From Saprospiraceae bacterium (GTDB lineage: Bacteria > Bacteroidota > Bacteroidia > Chitinophagales > Saprospiraceae), in NCBI GenBank assembly GCA_020627785.1, contig JAHDGF010000021.1:25889-71379 (forward strand): DNA of 45,491 nucleotides, written 5' to 3'. Every line of letters begins with the position of its first letter. Position 1 is the first letter of the stretch. The translations under genes were made by a program, and so were the position numbers. The notes below the pieces were generated by a model. That model saw nothing but the letters and a program-made list of their open reading frames with translations, was not told the origin of the DNA and did no database searches. Shown in pieces: positions 25,310-34,900 of this stretch.

Positions 25310-26794
25310 CTAATTCCTTGATTCATATTTGGCTGGAGTCCCATCTTTAGGCATAGAATTCAAGATGAATTCGCGGAGATGTTGATTTGAAGATTCCAGA
25401 TCTTCTTCTCTTAAATACATCATATGTCCGCTCAGATAGCCTTTAAAGCTTAGCCTATCTTGAAATTTACCGGAAGGATCGAGCTGCCACATGGTATATT
25501 TAGCATCAAAGTAAGTGGTCGCACCATCGAAATATCCAGATTGAATCATGACATTTAAATAAGGATTTTGTGCCATTGCTTGGCGCAAATTTTCACCTGT
25601 TTTGTCATTTTCGCGATTCCAAGGACGCACAGGTCCAAACATATTATACTTGATATCGGTTTTGTAGTTCAATTTTTCTCGTAGATAGTAGTTTATGGCT
25701 GGAGTGAACGAGTGAAGCCATGAAGTCAATTCTGAGTTATAATCGGGTCTACTGCCTGCTTGATTTTTATCGATCCCGAGGTATCTAGAATCTAATCTTC
25801 CCACGGTCAATCCCTCATCTCTCATCAATTCTTTCCAGAAAAATGAGGTAGGTACATCAAGATTGTTGTTTAAAATTGCTTGCTCCGATAATCCAGAGTA
25901 ATAAGCCATTTTTTTAGCAACTTTCATTTTTTTATCCTCCTTTACAAAACCACCCATGGCTAAGGTTGGCAAGAGTTGATTTATGGCATATTCTTCTACT
26001 TCTGGTAGTAACTCAAGTAAGTCTCTTTCTTGGAGTTCAGGAGCTAACTGACCTTGATACCAGGCAGCTGCAGTAAAGTAGGGTAGTCTGTTGGCTGATT
26101 TAACGGCGCCATCTCTTTTGATTCCAAGGTCGGTTGGTGAAACTAGGATGACTCCATTTAAGTACATCCATTGTCTGTTTTGCAACTCCAATGCAAGACC
26201 TGAAACCCGAGTGGTCCCATAACTTTCACCGATGAGATATTTAGGTGAAGTCCATCGGTTATTCTTCGTTACAAATGTATTTATCCATTCTGCTAAGTAC
26301 TTCACATCTGCATTTACTCCGAAGAAAGTTTCTCTATCCGTCTCCTTATCCAAGATCCTAGAATACCCTGTGTTCACAGGGTTGACAAAGACGATGTCAG
26401 CTACATCTAGCACCGAATGAGGATTCATTTTAACTCCATAAGGTTGTACTGGGAAACCTTCTGAATCTACATTAAGAATCATAGGCCCGGTGTACGCTAC
26501 ATGCATCCACACAGAGGCAGATCCTGGTCCACCATTGAAAGATATAACCAAGGGTCTGTTTGATCGATCAGATATTCCATCTCTCGTATAGTATGTATAG
26601 AAAAGCGAAGCAATGACTTTGCCGTCTTTATCCCATACTGGTTGAGTTCCACAATTTGCCGTATAGCTAATGGGCTGGCCTTTAATGGTCGTTTTATGAT
26701 TGGTAACTACCATAGATTCGGCTTCAAGCATTCTATCTTGGGAATGAATGGTTAGGAAGCTGAAGGATAGTAAAAAGAAGAGTATGTATTTCAT
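25310..26794 (-). CDS. S10-family serine carboxypeptidase, secreted
   Basis: A 494-residue protein with signal peptide MKYILFFLLSFSFLTIHSQ. It has SFNGGPGSASVWMH (oxyanion region) and the nucleophile in LIGESYGTTRVSG near residue 190. The acid is in MIQSGYFDGATTYFD and the histidine in GYLSGHMMYL, giving a complete alpha/beta-hydrolase S10 triad. Bacterial S10 enzymes are expected in the periplasm or outside, removing C-terminal residues from peptides. The gene is monocistronic, with a 154-base gap to the FG-GAP gene. Confidence 0.92.
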   Translation of the reverse strand: MKYILFFLLSFSFLTIHSQDRMLEAESMVVTNHKTTIKGQPISYTANCGTQPVWDKDGKVIASLFYTYYTRDGISDRSNRPLVISFNGGPGSASVWMHVAYTGPMILNVDSEGFPVQPYGVKMNPHSVLDVADIVFVNPVNTGYSRILDKETDRETFFGVNADVKYLAEWINTFVTKNNRWTSPKYLIGESYGTTRVSGLALELQNRQWMYLNGVILVSPTDLGIKRDGAVKSANRLPYFTAAAWYQGQLAPELQERDLLELLPEVEEYAINQLLPTLAMGGFVKEDKKMKVAKKMAYYSGLSEQAILNNNLDVPTSFFWKELMRDEGLTVGRLDSRYLGIDKNQAGSRPDYNSELTSWLHSFTPAINYYLREKLNYKTDIKYNMFGPVRPWNRENDKTGENLRQAMAQNPYLNVMIQSGYFDGATTYFDAKYTMWQLDPSGKFQDRLSFKGYLSGHMMYLREEDLESSNQHLREFILNSMPKDGTPAKYESRN

Positions 26795-27104
26795 ATTATC
26801 TACTTGAAAATTCTGATTATTATCACTTAAATTACTGGATTTATAAGTGAACTAATTAATTATTGTGGATTTATTTTAATTGCTTTCGCCTATGCCTTGA
26901 AAGTTGATGCTAAAACCTCTGTAAGGACTATAATTGCTAAGGACTTTAAACCTTGCTTTATTTCTAACTTTTGTCTTTAGGAACACTTCTTGAACAATGA
27001 ATGAGAAAAAAAATCCCATCTTAGACAACGCTTTGCAGGATAATGACATTATATTAATGTCTAGATATTTAAACCCTAGTCCATTAACGCGAAAAGAAAA
27101 ATTG
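26795..27104. other. Divergent intergenic region, S10 peptidase and M43 protease
   Basis: This AT-rich region separates two divergently transcribed secreted peptidases, so both promoters should lie here. The frame of the M43 gene is open from an upstream ATG at 26997, but those 36 codons precede a perfect signal peptide and are probably untranslated. I see no clear -33/-7 pair or operator. Confidence 0.4.
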
Positions 27105-28670
27105 ATGAATAAACTCTTATACTGTATCTCTCTTTCATTGTTATGTTTTCCAATATTTGCTCAAGATGGTGGTGAGCTCGGAGAATTTGTTCCTTGGTGT
27201 GGTACTATGGGTGCTTTAGTTCAGCAAGAAAATGAAGATCCTACCTTGAAAAAGCGAATGGACTCGATTGAGAAGGTAATGCAGGAGTACATCAAAAATC
27301 CTACAAGAGATTTAGGACCAGGCGGAGTACTGATCGTGCCTGTTGTGGTACATGTAATTCATAATGGTGATCCAGTTGGTTCGAATGAAAACATTGATGA
27401 CTTATATATCCTAGCCCAATTAGATCAAATTACGGAGGATTTTCGGAAAATGAACTCAGATGCTTCAACAGCTTGGGCTCAAGCTGCGGATACAGAAATA
27501 GAATTTTGTTTGGCTCAACTCGACCCGAATGGTGATCCGACAACGGGAATTTTAAGACATGATATATCTGGAGGTCCATGGACTAGTGGAAGTTTTGATG
27601 CGAATGTGAAACCATCGACCATTTGGGATCGTGACTTGTATATGAATTTTTGGATCGCTGATTTACAAGGTGGACTTCTAGGATATGCACAATTCCCTGG
27701 TGGAAGCGCCAATACTGATGGGATTGTTTGTAAGTATAACACCATAGGATCATTGACTACTCCTTATACCAGTAACGCTCCTTATAATGTAGGTCGAGTA
27801 GCGGCTCATGAGGCAGGTCACTGGTTTAACTTACGACATATATGGGGAGATGAGAGTGGTTGTTCTGGCACAGATTTTTGCGCAGATACTCCTAATCAAG
27901 CGGGGAACACTTTTGGATGTCCATCAGGGGTAGTAACAGATAATTGTGCGACAACGAGTCCAGGTAAGATGTATCAGAATTATATGGATTACACGGATAG
28001 TGACTGTATGAATATTTTTACACAGGATCAAGCCGATAGAATGTGGGCTGCTGTCAATACTTCTAGACCTGGTTTAATTACTTCTGTTTGTAGTTTTCAA
28101 CCACCAGTCGCTTATTTCAGTCCCAACTACGGTCCTTTGACTTTTTGTGGCGCAACATCAGGATTAATAAATTTTGAAAATCTAAGTTTGAACGGAGCGA
28201 CGACCTTAGACTGGACTTTTACAGGAGTAGGAGCGACTCCTGCTACTTCTACTGAAACCAATCCAGCCGTAACAGTAAATTCGTCAGGTATTTTAACTGC
28301 TTCTCTGACGGTTACCAATCCACAAGGTGTTGATACGTATACCGTTGACCTTTCTGTTGGCGTCTATGGATATGGTGCTACTGAATGTGATTGTGATGAA
28401 AATTATAGCGGTATCAATGCATTGTCTGGCATTGAGACAGGTAATGGTGGCCCCTTATATAATGGAGATTATGAAACATATGGTGTCATTGAATCTACGC
28501 AGATGATTACAAGTGGTACTGTAGATTATGACTCTTCATTAGAAATAAACCTTTTTGCTGGATTTGAAGTTGCTACAGGAGTTACCTTTGATGTATTTAT
28601 CGATGGATGTAATAATGGTGGCGGTGGAAATTCACTTCAGTCAGAAGATGATTCTTCAGATAATAAATAG
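27105..28670 (+). CDS. M43-family (pappalysin-like) zinc metalloprotease, secreted
   Basis: A 521-residue product from ATG 27105, chosen because it opens the signal peptide MNKLLYCISLSLLCFPIFAQ. The metzincin site HEAGHWFNLRH is at residues 235-245 (His235, Glu236, His239, His245). A Cys-rich segment (GCSGTDFCADTPNQ) follows, with the Met-turn in NYMDYTDSDC. This is the M43B/cytophagalysin layout. Residues about 325-425 look like a PKD domain. The last 100 residues are a small Cys-containing domain ending in a Gly/Ser/Asp-rich tail. No type IX sorting domain is visible at the C-terminus, unlike many homologues. Confidence 0.9.
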   Translation: MNKLLYCISLSLLCFPIFAQDGGELGEFVPWCGTMGALVQQENEDPTLKKRMDSIEKVMQEYIKNPTRDLGPGGVLIVPVVVHVIHNGDPVGSNENIDDLYILAQLDQITEDFRKMNSDASTAWAQAADTEIEFCLAQLDPNGDPTTGILRHDISGGPWTSGSFDANVKPSTIWDRDLYMNFWIADLQGGLLGYAQFPGGSANTDGIVCKYNTIGSLTTPYTSNAPYNVGRVAAHEAGHWFNLRHIWGDESGCSGTDFCADTPNQAGNTFGCPSGVVTDNCATTSPGKMYQNYMDYTDSDCMNIFTQDQADRMWAAVNTSRPGLITSVCSFQPPVAYFSPNYGPLTFCGATSGLINFENLSLNGATTLDWTFTGVGATPATSTETNPAVTVNSSGILTASLTVTNPQGVDTYTVDLSVGVYGYGATECDCDENYSGINALSGIETGNGGPLYNGDYETYGVIESTQMITSGTVDYDSSLEINLFAGFEVATGVTFDVFIDGCNNGGGGNSLQSEDDSSDNK

Positions 28671-28728
28671 CCATAAAATTTGCTTTAGCACTCGGCAAAA
28701 ACGGTTGAAGTAATATCTTTACTTCAGC

Positions 28729-30738
28729 ATGAGACTTCTTGTATTGCTGATATTTACTTTCTGTGTTTCTTTTTGCTTTGCGCAAATGGATACGATTGTG
28801 CAACATCAGTTACTCATTCCAGAATCTCATATTTCTCCCCTCAAGTATCCAAAACAAATTAGCCGAATAAAATTAGATCGACCTGGGTACATTCATGGCT
28901 TTGTATTCCATATGGAAGGAAATGGTTTTGGAGAGTTTGATGTGGATGTGTATGGAAGTGAGGGTGGGGCTTATGCTCCTTATTTTAAGCAGAAATTATG
29001 TCGTTCTCATAGTGGCATTAAAACAGAACCTGGTCGGCAATCTATTGAAGTTATATTTTCCGATCCATTGTATGTTGAAGGCAGTCAGTTTTTTGTTTCA
29101 GTAGCAGGCTTCTCCTCAAATTTTGGGATCATGCAAGATTCAAGTTTAATTGATGATATTTGTTATTCAGAGTTGGGTGGAGATTTTTATCCAACAATTT
29201 TAATGAATAAAAAAGGAAAGCATCGTCGTCTAAAGTCAACAGGTGCATTAGAAGTATATTTTGAATTTATTCCTAAAGAACCTAATCTATTTAAAGAGGT
29301 AACAAAAGAAATACGCCTTCCAGAAAATCTACCGGATCACTCAATCGCCGTAGCAGATGTAGATAATAATGGTTGGCAAGATCTTTTAATCGGTTCGCAA
29401 CTATTCTTCAATTCCAATGGTGTTTTTGAGAAGCAAGAGGTGTTTCCAATGAGCAATCAAGTGGTCCGTAAGAGTTGTTTTATAGACATGGATCTTGACG
29501 GTGATGAGGATATTTTGTTTTTTGGCGCAAAGTACACCAAGCTTTGGGTAAATGAAGGTGGTGGTTTTTTCTCAGAAAAAATTCTTGACCTTCCTAACCT
29601 GAAATATTTACGTGCCTATAGTATTGCGGATATTAATGGAGACGGTTATCTCGATTTATTCTGCGCCCAACTCTGGGATGAATATCCTTGCCCTCAAGCC
29701 AATTACCTTTTTGTCAACGATGGTAATTTAGGTTTTTTGGATGAGACTCAAAGAATTTACCCAAAGCATAAAGGCAATTCAAATTTTCCACAATTGAGGA
29801 AATGTAATCCAGGTTCTTCCAATACCCACCTTCCTAATCGAAATCAAAACCGAAGGAGTAGGGCAACGAGCTTTGCTGATTATGATCAAGATGGTGATCA
29901 AGATCTCTATGTTGCCAATTATTATCTTGAAAAAGATGAGTTATACATAAATGATGGAGCAGGCAATTTTAAATTAATTAAAGCGCCTAGGCCAGAAGGA
30001 CAAAGTAGTAAAACACACAATCATAGCACAGGAGTCAATTGGGTGGATTACGATAATGACTTGGATTTTGATTTATATGTTTCGGCCCTGGCACATCCGC
30101 CGAATATGGTAGAAAATGATCATCGAGGAGGAGTATTGTATGAAAGGTTAGGAAATAAATTTGTCGATCAGAGTTTTTTCGATGGCATTCAATACGAGGA
30201 AACTCAGGCAGGATCTAAGTTTGGAGACGTAAATAATGATGGATATATTGATCTGATTTCGACGGCTTATTATGAGTGTCGGTATCCAAGTCTTTACCTT
30301 TCCGATTCAACGCATACTTTTAATTTGGCAACACATTTTTCGGGTTTTCAGAATTTAGAGGCAGCTCCTGATTTGTGTTTTTTTGATTACAATAATGATG
30401 GTAAGTTAGACGTAGCCATGATTGTGAATCAACAAGTAAGAATTTTCAAGAACGTTTCTGCTAATGATAATCATTGGATCGGATTGAATATTATCGATGA
30501 GGAAGATGGGGTTATTCCTGTCGGCTCCATCGTAAAGGTTTATTCCGGAACTGCAAAGTGGATGCAGCAGATTGGTTCTGGTACTGGACAGGCCATGCAA
30601 GAACCCAAGAGGTTACATTTTGGTTTAGGTAAAGAGACGGTTGTAGATAGTATCAAGATTAGCACCGGTATTAAGAAGGTTCAAACATTTTTTAACCTTT
30701 CTTCAAACACCATACACGACCTCACTCTCAAAAATTAA
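28729..30738 (+). CDS. FG-GAP/UnbV repeat secreted protein
   Basis: A 669-residue protein with signal peptide MRLLVLLIFTFCVSFCFAQ. Residues about 20-185 form a beta-rich region of unknown type. Residues about 200-570 are FG-GAP/VCBS repeats with motifs DVDNNGWQD, DMDLDGDED, DINGDGYLD, DYDQDGDQD and DVNNDGYID. Residues about 580-665 are an UnbV domain (GSIVKVYSGTAKWMQQIGSG, LHFGLGKETVVDSIKI). There is no C-terminal sorting domain, so it may stay in the periplasm or use another anchor. It lies 58 bases after the M43 gene on the same strand. Confidence 0.87.
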   Translation: MRLLVLLIFTFCVSFCFAQMDTIVQHQLLIPESHISPLKYPKQISRIKLDRPGYIHGFVFHMEGNGFGEFDVDVYGSEGGAYAPYFKQKLCRSHSGIKTEPGRQSIEVIFSDPLYVEGSQFFVSVAGFSSNFGIMQDSSLIDDICYSELGGDFYPTILMNKKGKHRRLKSTGALEVYFEFIPKEPNLFKEVTKEIRLPENLPDHSIAVADVDNNGWQDLLIGSQLFFNSNGVFEKQEVFPMSNQVVRKSCFIDMDLDGDEDILFFGAKYTKLWVNEGGGFFSEKILDLPNLKYLRAYSIADINGDGYLDLFCAQLWDEYPCPQANYLFVNDGNLGFLDETQRIYPKHKGNSNFPQLRKCNPGSSNTHLPNRNQNRRSRATSFADYDQDGDQDLYVANYYLEKDELYINDGAGNFKLIKAPRPEGQSSKTHNHSTGVNWVDYDNDLDFDLYVSALAHPPNMVENDHRGGVLYERLGNKFVDQSFFDGIQYEETQAGSKFGDVNNDGYIDLISTAYYECRYPSLYLSDSTHTFNLATHFSGFQNLEAAPDLCFFDYNNDGKLDVAMIVNQQVRIFKNVSANDNHWIGLNIIDEEDGVIPVGSIVKVYSGTAKWMQQIGSGTGQAMQEPKRLHFGLGKETVVDSIKISTGIKKVQTFFNLSSNTIHDLTLKN

Positions 30739-30799
30739 GTGTTTATTTACATTTAAGTTATTTCTTGGTTAATCCCTTAAAACAGATAGGCAACTGAAC

Positions 30800-30822
30800 T
30801 ACTATAGGTGTATCTTATAGTA
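30800..30822. promoter_or_regulatory. Inverted repeat upstream of the 316-aa secreted protein gene
   Basis: TACTATA at 30800-30806 and TATAGTA at 30816-30822 are perfect 7-base arms, 25 bases before the start codon at 30848. It could be an operator or a leader hairpin. No regulator is known. Confidence 0.3.
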
Positions 30823-30847
30823 AGTTAAAACATTAAAATCCACTGCT

Positions 30848-31798
30848 ATGAAAAAGTCTTTAATATTAACCACGCTGTTTTTAACATCCCTCTCTTTAAT
30901 AGGTCAAGTTGATCAACTTAACTTCAATGACTTTAAATTAGTTGACTTTTATTCGCCAATTGATCTGAAAGGTCAAAGAGATCTTGAAGTTTCTTATGTT
31001 TCAAATTTTAATGGTGAGCCTGCGCTGCTTGTTTCTTTTAACACAGAATCACCAGAAGGTCGAAAGGTTTTAGACGTGAAATTTGTGACAGATGGTGCTC
31101 GAAAGGAGAAGGTGAATTTTACGACTTCAGTGGAAGAAACTTCAGAGCAGATTACAGATTTAGTCCAGAATAATCCATTATACGGATATGATAGTTATTA
31201 TGATGGAGATATCAGAACCGTTAACAATGATGGCACACCAGTATTTAATAAATCTAAAAAATCGACAACCGTTATAAACCCAGATGGTACTCACACCATT
31301 TATAATCATGAGAAAAAAACATCAACAACTTTTCATCGTGACGGAAGAGCTACTGTTGCTAAACACGATGGGAATCACTCAACTTATTTGACAACCGGAG
31401 CAAGACCTGTGCATAGATTTTACTATAGAAATCCGTACACTTGGAGACAAAATAATCGATGGGCCATAAGTACGCCTGGATCATTCACTCAGTTTACACC
31501 GAACGGGAATTGGGTAAATGTCATGGGTAATGGAAACTCTTCTGTCATTAATCCAACCAGCAGAAATCCAACTTTAGTACCAGGCAGAGATCTCTCAAAT
31601 GATTATTTATTTAATCCGCCGAATATTATTACTCGGGACTTAATTACCAGTAGGCACGAAGTTGTGATTCCTCTTTCTGATTTTAAATCAAGTATTAGAA
31701 AAACGAAGACCTTAGTTTTGAGAATAACAACAATGAATCAAAGAATGGATGTGCATTTAAAAGGTAAACATATAAAGCAGATTAAGAAAGCGCTTTAG
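30848..31798 (+). CDS. Secreted protein of unknown function, 316 aa
   Basis: Signal peptide MKKSLILTTLFLTSLSLIGQ. Residues about 25-100 look like a beta domain. Residues about 125-185 are low-complexity strands with repeated Asp-Gly turns (INPDGTHTIYNHEKKTSTTF, HRDGRATVAKHDGNHSTYLT), recalling wall- or YD-type repeats. The C-terminal part is basic. No family is recognised. Its 3' end overlaps the convergent acyltransferase gene by 17 bases. Confidence 0.65.
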   Translation: MKKSLILTTLFLTSLSLIGQVDQLNFNDFKLVDFYSPIDLKGQRDLEVSYVSNFNGEPALLVSFNTESPEGRKVLDVKFVTDGARKEKVNFTTSVEETSEQITDLVQNNPLYGYDSYYDGDIRTVNNDGTPVFNKSKKSTTVINPDGTHTIYNHEKKTSTTFHRDGRATVAKHDGNHSTYLTTGARPVHRFYYRNPYTWRQNNRWAISTPGSFTQFTPNGNWVNVMGNGNSSVINPTSRNPTLVPGRDLSNDYLFNPPNIITRDLITSRHEVVIPLSDFKSSIRKTKTLVLRITTMNQRMDVHLKGKHIKQIKKAL

Positions 31799-32933
31799 AA
31801 GGTAAAAACTTTTTATACCAATTTTTATCCATACAAGGACGCTCAATAAGTAGGAAGAAAATTCCACTAATTACTAAAGAAAGAATTAATAGAATTGTAC
31901 CGATAATTAAATTGTCAATCAATTTGTTTTCGGTACACTTGTATTTAACGATGATGTTTCCTGCCATTGAAATGATGGGGAAATGCAGTAAGTAAATTGA
32001 ATAACAGGCGCCACCGATGTTTGTAAGCCATCTGTATTTTAAAAAGGGTATGGATTTTTGAATAATGCTTAAATAGAATACGCCAAACAATAAAGGCAAC
32101 TGAAGACAATTAAATAGGATGTTTAATTCTGTTGGAGCGTCATGTCTCTTTAATCCAAAATATATATACAATAAGGTGAGGGCTAATAGGGTACTTAAAG
32201 TTGCATTCAGTGGTTTTCTATGTGCTCCATTTTCTGTAAATAGATCAGTGATTAAAAAACCCAATAAAAAGTACTCCATGAAATCATAAATGCTCACAAA
32301 AGGCAAGGGTAAATAATGGGGTACAATTGCAAAGAGTATTATTCCGGCTATTAATATAAGTCTTCTCCTAACCACTGTTTTCCATCTAAAAATAAGCCCA
32401 AGTAAGGGGGCCAAAATGTAGAATTGGACCTCTACTTCAAGAGACCAAGCAGCTGCCATCAACTTTGGAAATTCTCCAGGATATGCAATGTTGTGACTAT
32501 ATAATAAGGAAGCAATTAAACTCTTTCCTGCTTCGACAGCACTTAAATTTCCAGCGACAAAAACAGATCCGAAGAAAAGTAAAATCATGGCAAGAATATA
32601 GGGCGGTTCGAGACGTGTGAGTCTGCGAATGAAATAGGATTTATGGCTAACTTCTCTACCGTTTTTGTAGGCCTTGGCAAAGAATAAACCAAGTATAAAT
32701 CCCGAAATGACAAAGAATAGTTCGACCCCTAGACTACCATTTACTATGAAATCTGGGGCGTAGCTTTTATTTGCATTTAGCTCATATGGATTGAGGTTTT
32801 TATCCCTTAAGAAAATGTGGATATGATAAAGAAGAACAGATGCAATCGCAACAAATCGAAGCCCATCAATTTCTGGGATAAATTTGCCTTGAGCGATAAT
32901 CCTTCTGAATTCAATTTTCTTCACAAAATGCAA
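31782..32933 (-). CDS. Acyltransferase 3 family membrane protein
   Basis: A 383-residue integral membrane protein with about ten helices. IPEIDGLRFVAIASVLLYHI, LGVELFFVISGFILGLFFA and FIRRLTRLEPPYILAMI are the conserved N-terminal signature of the OafA/NodX group. These proteins acylate sugars of surface polysaccharides. No polysaccharide genes are nearby, so the acceptor is unknown. The gene ends inside the convergent upstream neighbour. Confidence 0.93.
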   Translation of the reverse strand: MHFVKKIEFRRIIAQGKFIPEIDGLRFVAIASVLLYHIHIFLRDKNLNPYELNANKSYAPDFIVNGSLGVELFFVISGFILGLFFAKAYKNGREVSHKSYFIRRLTRLEPPYILAMILLFFGSVFVAGNLSAVEAGKSLIASLLYSHNIAYPGEFPKLMAAAWSLEVEVQFYILAPLLGLIFRWKTVVRRRLILIAGIILFAIVPHYLPLPFVSIYDFMEYFLLGFLITDLFTENGAHRKPLNATLSTLLALTLLYIYFGLKRHDAPTELNILFNCLQLPLLFGVFYLSIIQKSIPFLKYRWLTNIGGACYSIYLLHFPIISMAGNIIVKYKCTENKLIDNLIIGTILLILSLVISGIFFLLIERPCMDKNWYKKFLPSKALS

Positions 32934-33221
32934 GGTAGATAAAAATACAAAGGCTTAAAAGGATGTACTTGATTAAATTATCTCTATGCTTAACATGTAA
33001 AATGCAGTAAATCAATTGATTAGAGGTCAAATGTATAATAAGTTACATTTTATTTAATAGTCCTGCATTTGATTTCAAATTCAATGATATTTGCCCTTTC
33101 TGAGAACACTTCTACCCAATGAATTGAAACCACTCAGTACCTGAAGTCTTTAATTCATTATCATTCTAGTTTTTAGCACCCATTGTTAATTGTCTGTACC
33201 CCAGATGAAATTGAATGAGAA

Positions 33222-33353
33222 ATGAGAATTTTACTTGCTATTGAAGCATTATTAGATGCTATTTTTGTCAAGGCAGTTGCTGCCCCAGTTAGAAAATCAG
33301 CATTACCTTCTAAGCCAAATCCAGTTTGGCATAAAGAGACTTTTAATTTTTAA
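33222..33353 (+). CDS. Possible 43-aa peptide
   Basis: ATG 33222 to TAA 33351-33353 encodes MRILLAIEALLDAIFVKAVA followed by a basic, proline-containing tail ending KETFNF. The hydrophobic head followed by a basic tail could be a short exported or membrane peptide. It is the only plausible gene in the 434-base gap between two leftward genes (32934-33367). The rest of that gap shows nothing else. Supported by reading frame only. Confidence 0.25.
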   Translation: MRILLAIEALLDAIFVKAVAAPVRKSALPSKPNPVWHKETFNF

Positions 33354-33367
33354 AGATTTATCCTTAT

Positions 33368-34900
33368 TTACTTAAGGATGTACTTGATAAATAAACCTAT
33401 TTCACTTTGTGCGATGGTGCTACTAAAACCTGTTTGGTCATTGAAACTTGACTGGAAGGGAAGCTTGTAGTTTGCATTGGCTCCAAGTTTCATTTTATTA
33501 CAAACAGCATACTCCACTTGCGCCCCAATATTCACGGTAGTCAAGAATCTATTGATGTTTTGCTGACTATCAGTTATCTTAAATTCAGTACTTTCAAAAG
33601 CATCATGGAGAGAATTCACCTGAGCCAATTGATTGCTGATTTCATTAAGATAGTACAAGCCTACTCCTGCACTTGGTCCGAATGAAAAGGATTTAAACTT
33701 TAGTAAATTGAAATTTAGACTTGGTTCGAGCCCAAGGCTAGTTATTTTATGTTCATTGATTAAGCCAACTCCAAAATCAGTTTGTGGATCTGTTATGTTT
33801 TCATCTACTCTTTCGATTTCCACCTCTGAATTTATAAAACCGAGTGGAGTAGCCATTAAGAGCGTGAATGAATTAGATTGATCTTGTTCTTCTGCTAGCG
33901 GATATGTTAGTTGCGAGTTGTGCCCAGACTCTAGGGATACATTGTTAAATATGAAATCTAAATTGAAGTCAACTAAATTATTAATTGCCTTTCCATATCC
34001 GAAAGTTAGATTGAACCCACTAGCATCAGAACTATAAAAATCTGCCGGGTTTAAGGCAGACGAGTAGTTATCGTTTAAATTAAAACTCCACTGTGTTATT
34101 CCATATTTTAATCTCAGCCAAGATTGATTTTGATCAACTTCATTGGCATCGTTTTGTAGCATTACAATTGGAGCAAATGCTGTTTCTTCAATTTTGATTA
34201 GCTCATTATTTTTAGAAACCAATGGGTTTAAAATTATATCAAATAATGGACCTTGATTAACTGTTTTATTTGGCTTTTCAGTAGTTATTACTAAAGATGA
34301 AGTTATATTCTGATCTCTAATGGTGTTTGATGTGTTCGAAGTTTTTTTATTGTATGAATGGCTAGCAACAGAACTATTTACATTTTGATTTTTTTGTCCT
34401 GGGATTGAATTATAAGTTAAGTCAGTTTTGCTGATTTGTTTTGACTGACGCTTTGTTGGTGTAACCTGATTTATTTTTGACTTACTTGTGGCTAATTTAC
34501 TTTTATTCTTTATTTCATTCTGACTTTGCTCATCACTTATAGTGTTTGTTTCTTTTTTAATCTGTTCTTGAACTGCAGATTTACTATCACTTGAAATTGC
34601 ATGGTTCGTTTGGGTATCCGTTAATTTACTATCCTCTATATCCGTGGACATTGAAATAACTTCGAGGTTTGGTGTCGGATTAGCTAGGTACTGCATTAGT
34701 ACAAAACCTATGGTAAAAGCAATCAGACTTCCAGATATAAGCCAAATGAATCCAAACTTTTTTCTTGACTTTTTTGATTCCGCCTGGGGAAAGATTTCCT
34801 TCTCAATATTCTGAAATACTGAGTCTTTCGGTTCTAACCAATCCTCTCCTTCGAGATTTGGTTCATTGAACTTGTCCCATATGTTATTATTATCCTGCAT
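33368..34900 (-). CDS. Anti-sigma-like membrane protein with barrel-like C-terminus
   Basis: A 510-residue protein. Residues 1-48 are an acidic cytoplasmic head. A single membrane helix at about 50-70 (FIWLISGSLIAFTIGFVLMQY) has a basic stretch before it. Residues about 80-215 are a Ser/Thr/Asn/Lys-rich linker. Residues about 250-510 are alternating strands like an outer-membrane barrel (LRLKYGITQWSFNL, NLTFGYGKAINNLVDFNLDF, IGLFIKYILK). Its start overlaps the ECF sigma gene by 11 bases, the normal place of an anti-sigma factor, but there is no clear zinc-binding anti-sigma domain. Function as an envelope-spanning sensor is inference. Confidence 0.65.
   Translation of the reverse strand: MQDNNNIWDKFNEPNLEGEDWLEPKDSVFQNIEKEIFPQAESKKSRKKFGFIWLISGSLIAFTIGFVLMQYLANPTPNLEVISMSTDIEDSKLTDTQTNHAISSDSKSAVQEQIKKETNTISDEQSQNEIKNKSKLATSKSKINQVTPTKRQSKQISKTDLTYNSIPGQKNQNVNSSVASHSYNKKTSNTSNTIRDQNITSSLVITTEKPNKTVNQGPLFDIILNPLVSKNNELIKIEETAFAPIVMLQNDANEVDQNQSWLRLKYGITQWSFNLNDNYSSALNPADFYSSDASGFNLTFGYGKAINNLVDFNLDFIFNNVSLESGHNSQLTYPLAEEQDQSNSFTLLMATPLGFINSEVEIERVDENITDPQTDFGVGLINEHKITSLGLEPSLNFNLLKFKSFSFGPSAGVGLYYLNEISNQLAQVNSLHDAFESTEFKITDSQQNINRFLTTVNIGAQVEYAVCNKMKLGANANYKLPFQSSFNDQTGFSSTIAQSEIGLFIKYILK

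Noticed and set aside
26997..27104. Upstream in-frame start of the M43 protease
   Set aside because: It would place 36 polar residues before a complete signal peptide; ATG 27105 is better.
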